Source: Brachynemurus nebulosus
Taxonomy: Eukaryota > Arthropoda > Insecta > Neuroptera > Myrmeleontidae
Length of the DNA: 64,000 bases
Assembly (NCBI GenBank): GCA_035578155.1
Contig: JAPWDM010000003.1
Location: 71,440,963-71,504,962 of the forward strand
Direction of reading: 5' to 3'
In this document: positions 23,684 to 35,998 of the stretch, piece after piece
How positions within the stretch are numbered: the stretch's first letter is position 1
How the letters are laid out: each line of letters starts with the position of its first letter
Notes under the pieces: model-generated
Database searches by the model: none
Told to the model about the DNA's origin: nothing
The model's input: only the letters and a program-made list of their open reading frames with translations
Made by a program: the position numbers and the translations under genes

Positions 23684-25444
23684 TATATGTTAAACTGTAC
23701 CAACTTAAATTGACAAAGGTTTTCTGCAATAAAAAAAATTTTTAATGAAATACGACATCAAATAAATTTATTTAGTTGCCACAAGTAATAATACTTGTAA
23801 TGACTACAAAAAATTTTTAGCGTACCAAACTATAAATTATAATATAGTTATACAAAGAAAATAATTTTAGTATATATATTATTATTGCTACAGAAACTAA
23901 ATAACAATGTACAAATAGCAATATTCTATTGTTAATGTAATTAAAACATTAAGCCTACCTTAACAAATGATTTTGTTGCAGTAACTAAAATAATAGTACG
24001 TGCCAACCCTGATCAACAGGCCTTGGATTTTCGACTTTTTCTGAATATTTATTTAATTATTTAAAATTAAATTGGTATTGAAACATCTACGATTTGTACC
24101 AGCAACATTTTCTACGCGTTGCGTCACAGGACCATCGGTACTATAATTACAAATAGGCGATAAACTCTAGGCGACAGATGGCGGCCAATTTAAAGTTCAG
24201 TATTTCACAAACGATAAAAAAAACTTCTCCAACATGATAAGAAGACTTCTCCACTTCTTCAACATGATCTGATACATGAAAAATTTTTTTAAAAAATATC
24301 CCAATATATTAAGAAAATTTTTTTCATATAAATATGCGAAATTTCATTTCAATTTTAGACCCGAAAAATGTAGGAATTATGAGGGTGTGACTAACAAACA
24401 TGACAAAGCTCCAATAAGGGTTCTGAAATCAGTTTCTGAAGCACCCTAAAAAAATTACTTAATTAATAATTAAAAATTTACATGCCTGTTCTACACATGT
24501 GCATGTTAAATTAAAATAAATTTTTAATTAAATTATACCCATATAAATAAACAATTAAGTATTCATTTATTATTCAAACTTGTAGATATATACTTGCTAA
24601 CAATCTAAATATTATGCTGTAATATTTTTGTTGTTTTTAAATTAGGAAAAATAATTTTTTTTTTATTTTAGTTTGTTAGTTCGTTAAAAAAAATATAAAT
24701 AAAAATAGGTACAAAAAAATTGCAGTAAATATTTATATATGAATGGTAGATTTTTTTGTTTTTAAAAGCGTGAACACATAAATCAATTAATCAAATTATT
24801 TCGGTGAAGTGCGGGTGCAATTCGTGCACAAAGGATTCCGTACAAAATTAGCTTTTAGTTATGGCTACAAAATTTTGCACTAATTTTAAAGTATGCCTCT
24901 TTTAAAAACTATTCAAGATTTCACAAAAGAAAATTTTTTGAGAAAATAAAATAAATTGAAAATGAACTCTACTGATTTTAAACTAGATCAAGTGTTAAAA
25001 CGAATAAAGAAATAAAATTACATAAAAATGGCTCGTAGCCAAAATTTACCAACTATCTTTGCAAGTGATATTTGAATCAAAAATAAATATTTTAGAAAGT
25101 CAATATTAAAAAATCATTTCGCATGCAAATTGCATATATAGCCAACCGTTTATTTCTTATTTCATAAGAAGAAAAACAAATCTTTCCAAGAAAATCACTT
25201 ATTTGTTTTCTAATCATAAGATAATTCTCTTGTAAATTTGTTAGGATACAACATTAAAATCAAGTTTCAAGAAATGAAACAATTTTCATCATGAGAAAAC
25301 CTGTGCTTCTAAATTCGGTTTAAAAATAATGATAAGTTTTTAACGTTTAAAAAATGTTAATTGTGTTAGTTTAATTAAAATTAAAATATACATAATTTCG
25401 TATATGCAGTTCTTGGAATTTCTATTCAATTTCAGTTCTTATTA
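23684..25444. other. AT-rich stretch, no gene seen
   Basis: No open frame above the listed minimum and no inverted repeat that I can support. A GC-richer patch at about 24115-24200 ('gataaactctaggcgacag') is unassigned. Confidence 0.5.
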
Positions 25445-25996
25445 TTGGGTCATCCGGAAAGTTCATGCCATTTTTGGTGTAAATGACTATCCCAATTTTC
25501 GTCAAATGGCCGAAAACTGTGAACATTAATTGCTCTAAAGTTGCCGCTAACTCCTAACAGTTTGCCAAAAGTTTCGCTTTATTTCTTAACGGATAAATTC
25601 ATCATCAATACACACTGTATTGAGGTCAGCCGGAGGGAGCTTTATCTTCCAAAGCAAAATTACCCTTTTGAAATCTAACAAACCACTTCCTATAAGTTCT
25701 GTCATCATCACCATAAACACTCCATAAAAATATTTCTCGTTGCGTCAGCTCCATTAGTACCTTTTTTATACTCGTATTACATGACATGATGTTCCTTGAT
25801 GTCTAAGATTGCTCATTATTACTGACAAAAAATAATTATTTAAACACTGTTTAAAGATGTATAATAATTATAACAAGCAACACTATCGGCCTAACACTAA
25901 CATGTTGTTGCATGTTTCGTTTGCGGATGCTACTTGCAGAAATATGAATTCATCCGAGTGGCTCCGAAAATGGCACGAATTTTCCGGATAACCTAA
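25445..25996 (-). mobile_element. mariner deletion derivative, copy 1
   Basis: The left end TTGGGTCATCCGGAAAGTTC and the inverted right end TTAGGTTATCCGGAAAATTC, flanked by TA (25443-25444, 25997-25998), are irritans/cecropia-style mariner termini. The minus strand of the interior keeps decayed transposase N-terminal sequence corresponding to 51871-52104. A complete mariner is about 1.3 kb; this 552-bp copy lacks the DDE/D catalytic region. It shares the same internal junction as the copy at 51.8 kb. Confidence 0.9.
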
Positions 25997-25997
25997 T

Positions 25998-27604
25998 AAT
26001 ATTTGTGAATCCGATGTTTTCTTTTCTCTCCTCTTTTCACTTGCGTAATTAAAATGCAAAAATAATTTCCTTACAGTGTTGCCATTTATATTTTCGAACA
26101 TAATTAAACTTCACACATGAAAGTCTAATAATAATTACTAATAAAAACATAAAAAATATTGGTATTCAAACCACAAAAGTATTTTTCCAAAACAAAAATA
26201 TACACATTATTTCATATATATTTTATAACCAAATAACAATAGGGACCATCAACAAACAAATGAATATGAATATATATTGTCTATATGCATCCAGAATACA
26301 AGCGATCAATAAAATGACTTTTTTATTATTTTGCATAATGTAGGACGACACAACAGCACCGAATAGAACTAGAGAACCATGTGCACGCCAGTGATGTCAG
26401 TTACTTGTACAGAAGGAATAAATGAGAATATTGTATAAGATTCAACATTCATATGTAAACGAAGTGTAAACTCGTGTAAACTGGGTAACAGAACATTAGA
26501 TTAGACACAAAAGGTGTTTGAAGAAATTTTCACTGGAAGCAAACAAAATCAAAGAGACATTAATTCAATCTGACACACGATGTCAGATGTATTTGTTGCT
26601 TTAAGACAGAAGGTCCTTTGGTACGATAATGTTCTCCCTTTTCCAAACAAGTTGCAACTTGATATTTGCGTAAGCATAAAGTATTATTAAACAAAGTGAA
26701 TAATTTTTTTAAAAAACCTTATTATTTCAATTGGAGAAAAATTAAAACACGTGCATTTACTTAAAATTTTTAAAGTTCCGCACCTTCCGCACCTTCTTGT
26801 TTAACTAAAACTACATAACTTGGCATAATATTAGGTTTTGATGGGACTCACAGATATCACCAATGAAAAATTAGAAAAAAATTTCTTTAAGATTAAAATG
26901 AGGGATCAGTTTAGTCCCAAATAAATAGTTTTATTAACACATCGTGTGAGGTATCATTTGAAAAGAGCTACCTCTAAGGACTCTTAATAAGGATTCCCGT
27001 AGTCTTAATGATATTGCTCAAAATTTTACATTTGCAAAATGTCCATCTGAATATTTAAATAGGTACAATTAAAAAATCGCTATTACGTCATCGAGAATGT
27101 ACTGGGAATTTCTTTTGGTATTAAAAAAAAAAAATATTAGAAAATTAAAAGCCATAAAGAAGCATTCATTCTGGTCTATATCGTACAAAAGATTGTCTAC
27201 CCTTGACCTCACCAAATCATTTTGATCCTCGGCCAAATTTTTATTTGCAATAATGCAATACTCTTTACTGCAGTAAACCTATATATTATCATTTTGATAA
27301 GAGGATTTGGTGGGTATATTTAATTGCAAACATTTTGTTGTTTGGATTCAATTTAATGTGAATATTAATATTATTCTAAGAGGACATATTTACAACTAAT
27401 CTCTTATTGAATTAATTATAATGTACAATAACTGTTATCAAACTCAATATGTAAGAGGATTATCGAGAAGAATACTCGATAATCTGTGCAATTTGTACGA
27501 GCTAGTTATGTTACTGATACTTGTGACAGCTTCGCCATCCACAACTGTGAATAAACTCAAAAAGTGACCCCCAAGGCGGGGTAAACTGATGTTTCACTTC
27601 TTAT
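25998..27604. other. No gene seen
   Basis: AT-rich, without supportable ORFs. Short near-duplicates such as 'aagttccgcaccttccgcacctt' at about 26775-26797 are trivial. Nothing to annotate. Confidence 0.5.
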
Positions 27605-27608
27605 TTAA

Positions 27609-27892
27609 CCCTTTGCACTCGATAGGCGCCGCCACGGCGACAACATAAATACCCTTTGCACTCGAAAGGCGCCTCTTGGGCGCCATCCTACTCTTTACTT
27701 CAAATGTCACAGTAAGGAAAATTATAAAATTTAATATTAAAATACAATGTTTGTAATATGCAAATAAAAATAAAATATGTAAGTAAACTACTTTTGTTTA
27801 AAATACTTATCTTTGATGTATTACATTTTTTTATTAAAACTACTGTCGAGTAGCTGAGTACCCATACTAAAGAATGGTTCGAGTAGAAAGGG
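27609..27892. mobile_element. piggyBac-like MITE, CCCTTTGCACTCG ends
   Basis: The left end CCCTTTGCACTCGATAGGCG follows TTAA (27605-27608). The inverted right end CCCTTTCTACTCGAACC is followed by TTCA, one change from TTAA. CCC-start termini at TTAA are the piggyBac hallmark. CCCTTTGCACTCGAAAGGCG recurs at 27651, an internal copy of the end. No transposase in 284 bp. Confidence 0.75.
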
Positions 27893-28054
27893 TTCATTTT
27901 GCTAGGAACACTGCCTGTTAAATGTTTAAACCCAGTAAGAGAATATTACCGGATGATTTTTAATTGATAGTGTACTTTATAATTGTAGAAAAATATATCA
28001 AGGAATAACTAAAAATACTTAGTTTCTTAGCGATCCCAATTATTGAGAAAAATA

Positions 28055-28310
28055 TGAACTGCTAACTGCAGAAAGGGAACAAATCCAAAATTTTTCAAAT
28101 GCGTTTTTTGTGTCAAACTAAAGATGATGTATAGACGGATGATTTACAACAGAAAGGGAACTTTTTCTATCATCTGTTATGGCCATTGTAAGTAGTTTAT
28201 TTATGCGTTTACTGCAGATAGAGTACAAGTCTATACACCATCTTGAATTTAAAACAACAAGAAAATTTTAAAAATTTTGGACTTGTTTCCTTTCTGCAGT
28301 TAGCAGTTCA
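28055..28310. mobile_element. MITE with ~45-bp TGAACTGCTAACTGCAG ends
   Basis: The left end TGAACTGCTAACTGCAGAAAG and the inverted right end are identical over 22 bases, then match at most positions through CCAAAATTTTT. TA lies outside each end (28053-28054, 28311-28312). An internal 'ACAGAAAGGGAAC' near 28150 repeats the subterminal motif. 256 bp, noncoding. Confidence 0.85.
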
Positions 28311-28595
28311 TATACGTATTGAGTTAATCAAAAAAGACGGAATTTGTTACTTGAGGCTACTAGAATCAAAACACACAATATCCAAAAACTGAAATTTTCA
28401 GTACAGCCCAAAAACCTCTAGATCTATATTCCAATACAATTTTTTTTTTACTTTTGAACTGTTTTTAGGATAAAACATACTACTGGAATCGATTAAAATA
28501 GTAATAAGTAAGTATCGGACATTTTTTGGATCAAACAAAATCGTGTTTTGTATATGCAGGCAGGTAGATAGGATAATATGTGTGAGTTTTATATA

Positions 28596-29078
28596 CTGGT
28601 GGTCCCGGCCGGATGTATACATACGATTTACATGTTAATTGATAACATTGGATTCCCATAAGGAAAAAGTTATGTCACAAGAGTGCTTTGCATAAAGGTT
28701 TTTATATTTTTGAAAATTTTGTTTTATTAAATAATTTTTTTCCACCAAATTATCTGCACTATTTCTTCAACAAAGTATTCTTTCCGTATTTTTATTATTT
28801 TAATATTTATTTCCAAAAAAAATTAAAAGGTGCCTTTTGAACTTACAAAAATGACACAAATATTTATGTGAAAATATGAATTGTTTGAAAATTACGACAT
28901 TCGTTTCTTTATTTTATTGCATTACTGTTGTTAAAGCGATAGTAACAGTAGTTACAATATTGAATTGGTATTAATAGTTTGTTCAAAGCACTCTTGTGAC
29001 ATAAATTTTTCCTTATGGGAATACAATGTTATCAATTAACATGTAAATCGTATGTATACATCCAAACGGAACACCCGG
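28596..29078. mobile_element. MITE with ~95-bp near-perfect inverted ends
   Basis: The ends read CTGGTGGTCCCGGCCGGATG (left) and, inverted, CCGGGTGTTCCGTTTGGATG (right). They are followed by about 75 almost identical bases: GTATACATACGATTTACATG ... CACAAGAGTGCTTTG. TA lies outside both ends. The terminal ~20 bases are more diverged than the inner arm. Noncoding, 483 bp. Confidence 0.85.
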
Positions 29079-29247
29079 TATGTATGTTTTATTAAAATGT
29101 CTATTCGTTTTTATTCACATTAATCACATCAAGTGCGATATATCTGAATACACAAAACACGAATGCTGTTTGATCCAAAAAATGTCCGATACCTTGTAAT
29201 AATCACAGTTCTTAAAGCATAAATATGACAAAAACCAAATTTTATTT

Positions 29248-29375
29248 TGGATATTGTGATTTTTGTCACTACGCGTTGGATATTGTTATTTTTGACTCCA
29301 AAGCATGTGGGATATTGTTTAGTTTTGAAACCAAACCATGTGGATATTGTTTAGTTTTGAAACCAAATCACGTGA
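29248..29375. repeat. Short tandem array, ~32-bp units (GGATATTGTTTAGTTTTGA)
   Basis: Four consecutive units begin at about 29249, 29278, 29310 and 29341, each 'GGATATTGT..TTTTG' plus a variable CA(T/C)GTG-type end. Further single copies at about 29443 and 29590 belong to the outer arm of the surrounding palindrome. Confidence 0.75.
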
Positions 29376-29977
29376 TCACGTGACTTACAATGAGCTCTCT
29401 TATTGGTTTAATCTCTTTGACGTCAAAACTAACAGTATCCTGTTGGATAATGTGAGTTTTGACTCTTACCCTCAACTTTCAACGGGTTTTTCTATTAGAA
29501 AAAGTAAGATCTGACACATCCTAATTTTAAATTTAGATTCCCCGCCAAAAATACTACAGGAAATCACTGCTAACTCATTTTTTTCAAATTTGGATATTGT
29601 GAGTTTTGATTCTTGTATCCTCATTTGATACTGAACTTTTGACCGACACTGGACTATTCACTTATTTTCTTCTATAAATCCAATCATGTGAAAACCTCGG
29701 TATGTGATAGTGGACCTCGGCAATATTTGTGTCGATATTATATTTTATATCACGTAGGCAGCACTACTGTAGATACCATATATAAGAACATTATTGACAG
29801 AAAATTTAGGTAGGTTTAATATACATATAGATTGGTTAGAGCTTACTACTGTATTTTGTGACTGGCTTACTTAACAACCCAAACAACCCAATACTGTTGT
29901 GGCACTCTATACTCACTTACTGTATAGAGCTCATAGCTTACCAAACTCGAGCGTATGGTAAAAGTATCTACATACAA

Positions 29978-30135
29978 GTTAAGCCTATTTCACACTAGAG
30001 TGTCGCTCTCGATAGACTCTCGATTCTCTCCGGTTTAATGGCAAATGTTGTTTGTTGACTTAGATTGATAGTGTGAATACTTTTTTGATCCCACTCCACT
30101 TCGTTACCACTCAGTGATACCAAGCGATGGTTTTA
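29978..30135 (+). mobile_element. Fragment of PIF/Harbinger-like MITE, copy 3 (diverged)
   Basis: TTAAGCCTATTTCACACTAG resembles the left end of the element at 42280. A downstream 'AGTGTGAATACTTTTTTGAT' followed by CCACTCCACTTCG matches its interior read on the opposite strand. The copy is rearranged or truncated and its right end was not found. Confidence 0.5.
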
Positions 30136-30834
30136 TTGAATTGAGAACATATCGGGACCAGCACTTATATTGTGGATAGAGAACGGAGAACAAATGGAGA
30201 ACGATAAAAAAAAAAAATTAATAGTTATCACAACCGAAAAACTACTACATTAAGCTTGTAATTTTATTATTGACTTTATTTGGAGATAAAAAACTCAATA
30301 TTAAGACCAGCAAAAAAACAAAATTTTAAGCAATCTTAAACATGTCGAAAGGCTTCGGTGTCTCAAAACACCATTCTTAAGACAATAAAAAATACAATAA
30401 ATAAAATGAAAAAATTTTAAAAAACAGTCCTTTCAATAAATAAAAGAAAATAAAATAAAAACCTTTTAGTTTGGATCAAAAAACGAATCAACAATATCAA
30501 ATATAGCAACTCGTTGCAAAAAAGCAGAAGAAAATACGTGCATCCTTATAAATGACACATGAAAACTGAAACATGAAACAATAAAACATCGAAAAACAAA
30601 CTTGTAATCGAGAACAGAAAAGACAGAAAAACAAAGAAAAAATTATTTTAGAAAACATCTGTAGAAACCACCAGTCACCCCTATGAATCGCCCAACCAAA
30701 TCAGTAGGTACCATCGACCTTAGTCCAAAAATACAATATGAAAATTTTTTTTTGAAGATAGGACAAAAAATGTCTCTTGTCACAATTGCGACACTTAGAT
30801 ATCAAACAATTTTTAATTTGAGAATAATTTTAAA

Positions 30835-30838
<4 letters not shown>

Positions 30839-30904
<66 letters not shown>
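30839..30904. repeat. (AT)n microsatellite, ~66 bp
   Basis: Perfect alternating AT tract. An open frame that runs through it (30683-30910) is an artefact of the repeat. Confidence 0.97.
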
Positions 30905-30906
<2 letters not shown>

Positions 30907-31314
30907 TTAATGTCTACTACGTATTTAAAATTAACTGCTATTGGAACATCTACAATTCAAACCATCAACATCTGTGTTTTCACTAAATATATACCGCACT
31001 TTTATCGATTGTACCATAGAACCATCAATAGTGTTTAGTCTTAAATATAAAAATTTTATATTTCTATTTTCTTTAAGAATGAATAGAATCATTTTTTGTA
31101 AGTTTTCAGATAAATGGAACAATTACTAAATTTATCAAACTGATGAATTGATAAAAATTAAATGTTTGGAGAAAAAAATGACTGATTGAACACAGTGCAT
31201 ACCTATTTTATATTTATAAACTTATTTTCAGGTTTAACTATAAAAAATCATTAATTCAACTGCAATTCAAATTAACTGAAACATTTTTAGTAGCAGCAAC
31301 TATAGGTACCTACA

Positions 31315-31520
31315 TTTTTTTCAGTGCGTAATGTGAACGTAAACGAGACTGGACCGAAAGTGTACCGACAGCGTTATTATAGTGTGTCGGAGGGGCCCTA
31401 GCTATTTGTTACGTATCTATGTGTGTACATAACCTAAGAGTCTACAATTACAATATCAACAACACGAATACGAGGCGTCAGGACGCTCGATTACAACGGC
31501 GCTGGCAATATTATAGGTAG
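31315..31520 (+). promoter_or_regulatory. GC-richer island with TCAGT initiator, possible first exon
   Basis: After a T tract, TCAGTGCG provides an arthropod initiator (A at 31323). GGACC, a DPE-like motif, starts at +29, one base off the canonical +28. The next ~200 bases are clearly richer in C and G than the surroundings and contain several CpGs. The same TTTTTTTCAG could instead be a 3' splice site; the frame after it is open for about 24 codons, then stops. No clear downstream donor. Confidence 0.3.
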
Positions 31521-32585
31521 TCTTGTTTTTGTTTTTGTATTGTCGTATCATATTGTATCGTATGATAGCAGGCCACTAAAACATATACCGTGATGTGGTG
31601 TGTATGCTCTCCAGCTTGTGTCTATATGTTAAGCTATATGTTTGTAAGAGTAAAGCTATGTTAAGCTATCTATTTACTACTTCGTGTTTTTCAAAAACAA
31701 AAACTTAGTAATATAACCATATAAACTACACATATTGCTAATTCGATCATAAAAACTATGCTAGTTATTTTATCTAGAAAAGGACGAGGTTTTTTTTTTA
31801 GTTTATGTTTATTGTACTTCATAAAACTGTCATGACAATATTTTTAACATTGAAGGAATATGTAGAAATGTTTACAGAATTTTTAAACTGTACGGTTTTT
31901 CGGATTAAATTTTAAAGCTTGCTTCTTTGTGGATATTTTTCTGTAGTTGAAGTTATAACGTAATGCATTTCAAGAATTTCATATACCATAAATTTAAATA
32001 AATCCAGAAGCTTTTAAAGTATTTTAAAATATTTATTATCGACTTTTAGTATCAACAAGAATAAAACTTGCTAAATAAAACTACTTTTCGCAGATCTCAG
32101 TATTAATGTCAAACATGATATAAATTCAAAACATTTTAAAATATTTACTATTGGTTTTTGCACGTTGAAAATATGATTATATCAGCGTAAAAGAAAACCG
32201 AAAAAGACAAATTAACACTTGAATGACCGCTCACATAGAATGTGTGTAATACTTATCCAGAAGAACTGTGGAATCCGCGTATATTTCGCACCAAAAAGTT
32301 AGTACCATTTGATCAATTTTCCTACTGAGCACTAATTTTTTAATCATGGCAGTTAATCAGCACTAATTGAGCATTAATTTCTTGAACTATCACTAAAATT
32401 AGTGCTGCTCTTGGTGGGGCCAGCTTCACGCGGGTAAGTGTGGTGGCCCATTACAGACGCGTGTGATTCTACCGCGGACGGTAATTGGCCAGTAACATAC
32501 TCCCTTAATGGAACGTTGTAAACGGATAACATAATACATAAAATAAAATTTGTTCAATTTTTTGGTGGATGGTTTCTGGTAATTA

Positions 32586-32642
32586 ATAATTGGTTTTTTT
32601 TGGAGTCTAAAAGTTTTTTTGGACTCCAAAAAACCAATTATT
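32586..32642. repeat. Small perfect-arm hairpin (~21-bp arms)
   Basis: AATAATTGGTTTTTTTTGGAGTC and its inverse copy (GACTCCAAAAAACCAATTATT) are separated by 14 bases. It may be a cruciform or a collapsed MITE. No TA or larger target duplication could be resolved. Confidence 0.7.
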
Positions 32643-32748
32643 AAAATAAAATTTTTAATATTTATTTTTTCGTAATTGTTAGTGGATATTCAATTTTTTG
32701 TGCTTTTTTATGTCTTTATCACTTATTATTATTGTTATTCAGCCATTC

Positions 32749-32836
32749 TTTTGTTACGGACATGACATTTTCACGCACTTTACACGCCTTCTTATAAGAA
32801 AGAAAAAAAGAAGACAATGTCATGTCCGTAACAAAA
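32749..32836. repeat. Hairpin with perfect 21-bp arms (TTTTGTTACGGACATGACATT)
   Basis: Arms 32749-32769 and 32816-32836 are exact inverse complements around a 46-base loop. The GC-richer, unchanged arm sequence stands out against the decayed background, which suggests a short recent MITE or a conserved binding palindrome. Surrounding open frames look incidental. Confidence 0.8.
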
Positions 32837-33750
32837 AAATGCCTGTAATTATGTTTACTTTTATTGTTGTTGTTTTTATTCATTTTATTACATTTGAAAT
32901 GAAAACAATTATTAATGGTGCCTCATATTTTTATAGATTATATTGTTCGTTCCTTCAAACTTCACTAAAAACATACACTTTTAAATAAAAGCTTCTTGTT
33001 ATTTCTGACGCTCATTAACATGGATTTCAATATGTAGTTACTGCAATTTTTGATTAATACCTGCTACTCTAAAGACAACGGTTGCAAACATACCTTCCAA
33101 ATTCGAGCCTGTACCCTCAAAAGCTATAATCTGGGAGGTGGGACATGAGCTCGTTTGTTGTAGACGTAAAGTCTGCGCACATTACTGGATCTAAACTACT
33201 CATTATCTTTCAACATTTTCTTTTCCGAAAGTGACATAATATATTTACTAAAAACTAATACATATTGCAATTTTTTGCACCAGTAACACCGAATAAATTT
33301 ATAACTAACAAAATTTCCTTTTGACACAGGATAATAAATTTTTCAATACGTATGATTACTAAATTCTAAAAAACACCAAAAACACAACCAAAATATAGAG
33401 AGCTTGCGGATACAAATAAATATTAATACTTATTTCTAGAAAAACATATCTCATGTTTGTGAATGTTTTATAGATAAAAAAACCAAATACATAATTTAAT
33501 TTATTATTGGTTGTGTTTCTCGTGGTGTGATAACGTAAAAGCCTTATAAATTTTTATACGTTGCGTCACTATAATAAAGTTTACTTTTCAAAATCAAAAA
33601 TGAATGATTTATGGAAAATCAATAGTGTGTCACCATTATCTATCCGACGTTGCAAAATATAAATATAAAAAAATATTATAAAGGGAAAATATTGTCATCA
33701 AATACATACATATTTTGAATCCAGTTTCATCCAGCATCGACCTACTAATT

Positions 33751-33930
33751 TTCAAAAAAAAAATTGTTTTGATTGGGACGGCTTACTTAACTAATAGACT
33801 TCTTAATATTCATCTAAAATTGTAAAGGAAAGCTGTACAGAAGCTTCCACCAGGATAATTAACCGCGGGATTTGAACTCTCGACCTAACAGTCCAACTAG
33901 ATCTCTGGATTGGTTTCAAACTGAGTGTGA
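33751..33930 (-). mobile_element. tRNA-derived SINE, copy 1 (5' decayed)
   Basis: On the minus strand GAGTTCAAATCCC (33867-33879) is a good RNA polymerase III B box, preceded by a GGACTGTTAGGTC stretch. It is followed by a body (CTTTCCTTTACAATTTTAGA) that matches the SINE at 44585-44813, and the copy ends in an A/T-rich tail. The A box is not clear. The shared 3' body is what makes this a family rather than a tRNA pseudogene. Confidence 0.6.
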
Positions 33931-33958
33931 ATAAATCAAAATTATAATATTTATTAAG

Positions 33959-34597
33959 TAGTCAATTTTTTTTTTTTCGGATGGATCGGATAGGGGAATG
34001 GGGATAAATTTTTTTTTTACGATTAATACCACTATTTGAAAATACAAAAATATTTTTTTAATCATTTTTATTTATTTTTTATAATTATTATAATTTTTTG
34101 AAAAAAGTGTCTTTAAAAAAGGGCGAAAATCGATGCCCACAATTGTGACCGGAGTTTACATCCGAAAAAAAAATTGTATAGATTATAAATCTATAGGTAA
34201 GCCGCTATGTACCTATAGGAGCTTTTTTTCTTTGAAAATAGAAAAAATGGCGACGGTTTGAATAAAAATTACAAAATTCGTTATAGTTTTTCGTGTGAAA
34301 AAATAGGAAAATTTCAAAAAAAAAAAGCTCTCATAGGTACATAGTGGCTTACCTACAGATTTATAATCTTTCATTTTTTTTTTCGGATGAAAACTGCGGC
34401 CGGAATCATCGGCACCGATTTTCGCCCTTTTTTAAAGACACTTTTTTCAAAAAATTATAATAATTATAAAAAAATAAATAAAAATGATTAAAAAAAAATA
34501 TTTTGGTATTGTCAAATAGTGGTATTAATCGTAAAAAAAAAATTCATCCCCATTCCTCCATCCTATCCATCCGAAAAAAGATTGCAAAAGTTGACTA
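33959..34597. mobile_element. 639-bp foldback MITE, ~275-bp arms
   Basis: Arms 33959-34230 and 34316-34597 are inverted copies with few differences. They include TCGGATGGATCGGATAGGGG near the outside, 'AAAGTGTCTTTAAAAAAGGGCGAAAATCG' in the middle (listed by key blocks), and GGTAAGCCGCTATGTACCTA inside. The loop is about 85 bp. The edges read TA|GTCAA and TTGAC|TA, a TA target duplication if GTCAA is the terminus. Noncoding. Confidence 0.85.
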
Positions 34598-35304
34598 TTT
34601 TTTGGCAGAATCACATTGTGGTGGTACCTTAAAGAATCGAACAAACTTATCGGTGAAAGTTAAAAAAAATTAACGTTCGGAACTTTCATTGAACGTTTCT
34701 TCCAGCCAGAGAAACCTAGGTATACAGTTAAAAGATCAATCCCCGGGAACTAAAAATATCCCTCACTTTTTATATATTTATCAACGTGACAACTTTAAGT
34801 CATCCCAATTCGATTGTCTACCAACGCAACACTAGCAACCGTTTTCAGGTAAAACAAATGACAAACAAACAAAACACTGACAAAAATAGTTTTAAATAAA
34901 ATGGAATATTTGTCAAAGAGTAGAATAATTCGTTTTCTTTGTTTACATTGTTACCATTTAGAAAATATCGAGAAACGATACAAATCTCCCGTACCAACTA
35001 TATATAGCTTCCCATCTTTCTTTATTCGAAAAATCTAGTAGGTATCTATCTGTTCAATTCATCATTTATTGTGTATTGTATTACAGCAACTTTATTCGTT
35101 TATTGAATTACTGTCAGTAATAAAATACTAGATGGCATTGTATTTGTTCACACATATATGTACATATATGTATGTATATCGGTGTTATTATAGTAGGCGG
35201 TGTACAAATATTTTGTCATCAAAACTCTACCTGTCATGTATTTGTGTTAACAAAATGGATGAATATAGAATGAATACCTAAATTGCTTTATATATGCCAC
35301 AAAC

Positions 35305-35998
35305 TAGAGATGTTGATTTTAAATCGATTAATCGAAGCTCAAAAATCGATTCTTTTTTCGATTTTCTTCATTTGAATCGATTCATGAATCGATTATTAAA
35401 AGTAAGAGATCGATAACCAATTTTTTCCAAAAATAACTTCATTTTAATAGTAATTCTACAAAGAAACATGTATTAAAATGAAACATCAAAAACTCTATTG
35501 TTAATTGTCACTTTTTACTCGTTATATCAACGAACCCCTCCTATGGCTCTATATAAGTCAGACTATTAATACAAAAGGAAGGAAGAGACCACCTATCTGT
35601 GCAAACGACAATCCCTTTCCCACAAAAGCGACTTATTTAGAAAACATTTTTTTATCAATTTGTTTGAAATTTTTGAATAAACTTGGTTCAATTCGTGGTA
35701 TTCGTTCTACATATTCAGTTGCCTTATTTTTTATAATTATAATTGAAAAGTGAACTCATTCATCGCCTTGACAAATATAATGTAAGGCGTTTTTACACGA
35801 TATTACCTATGTACTATCAAGTAAGTCCCTTAAACAAAAATTATCAGCTAATTTTATTAAACTTTTCAAAATTTCGATTTTTCAGATCAATCTCACAGAA
35901 TCGATTTTTTTAGCCGATTTTTTTTTTGATCGATTTTTTTGACTTCGACTTAAATCGATCCAAAAATCGATCTTTTTTTTGGAGAATCGACATCTCTA
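35305..35998. mobile_element. hAT-like MITE, TAGAGATGTYGATT ends, ATCGATT-rich
   Basis: The left end TAGAGATGTTGATTTTAAAT and the inverted right end TAGAGATGTCGATTCTCC are hAT-style termini. Flanks CCACAAAC (35297-35304) and CCACACAC (35999-36006) match at 7 of 8 bases. AATCGATT/ATCGATT motifs are repeated many times in both subterminal ~100-bp regions, as expected for hAT transposase-binding clusters. The 82-codon open frame at 35505-35753 shows no hAT domain that I recognise. Confidence 0.8.

Larger units (their letters stand above)
28350..29625. repeat. Nested palindrome complex (outer inverted arms)
   Basis: Outer arms 28352-28386 (TGAGGCTACTAGAATCAAAA...) and about 29587-29621 are inverted. 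A second inverted pair lies inward at 28515-28560 and 29148-29195 (TTTTTTGGATCAAACA). The TA-flanked MITE at 28596-29078 sits at the centre. The pairing order A-B-C...C'-B'-A' shows either one large foldback or a young MITE inserted in the middle of an older one. The right arm is longer because of a tandem array at 29248-29375. Confidence 0.75.

Noticed and set aside
30683..30910. 75-codon frame ending in a Tyr-Ile repeat
   Set aside because: Artefact of the (AT)n microsatellite.
35505..35753. 82-codon frame as a hAT transposase remnant
   Set aside because: No hAT signature residues recognised; probably chance within AT-rich element DNA.
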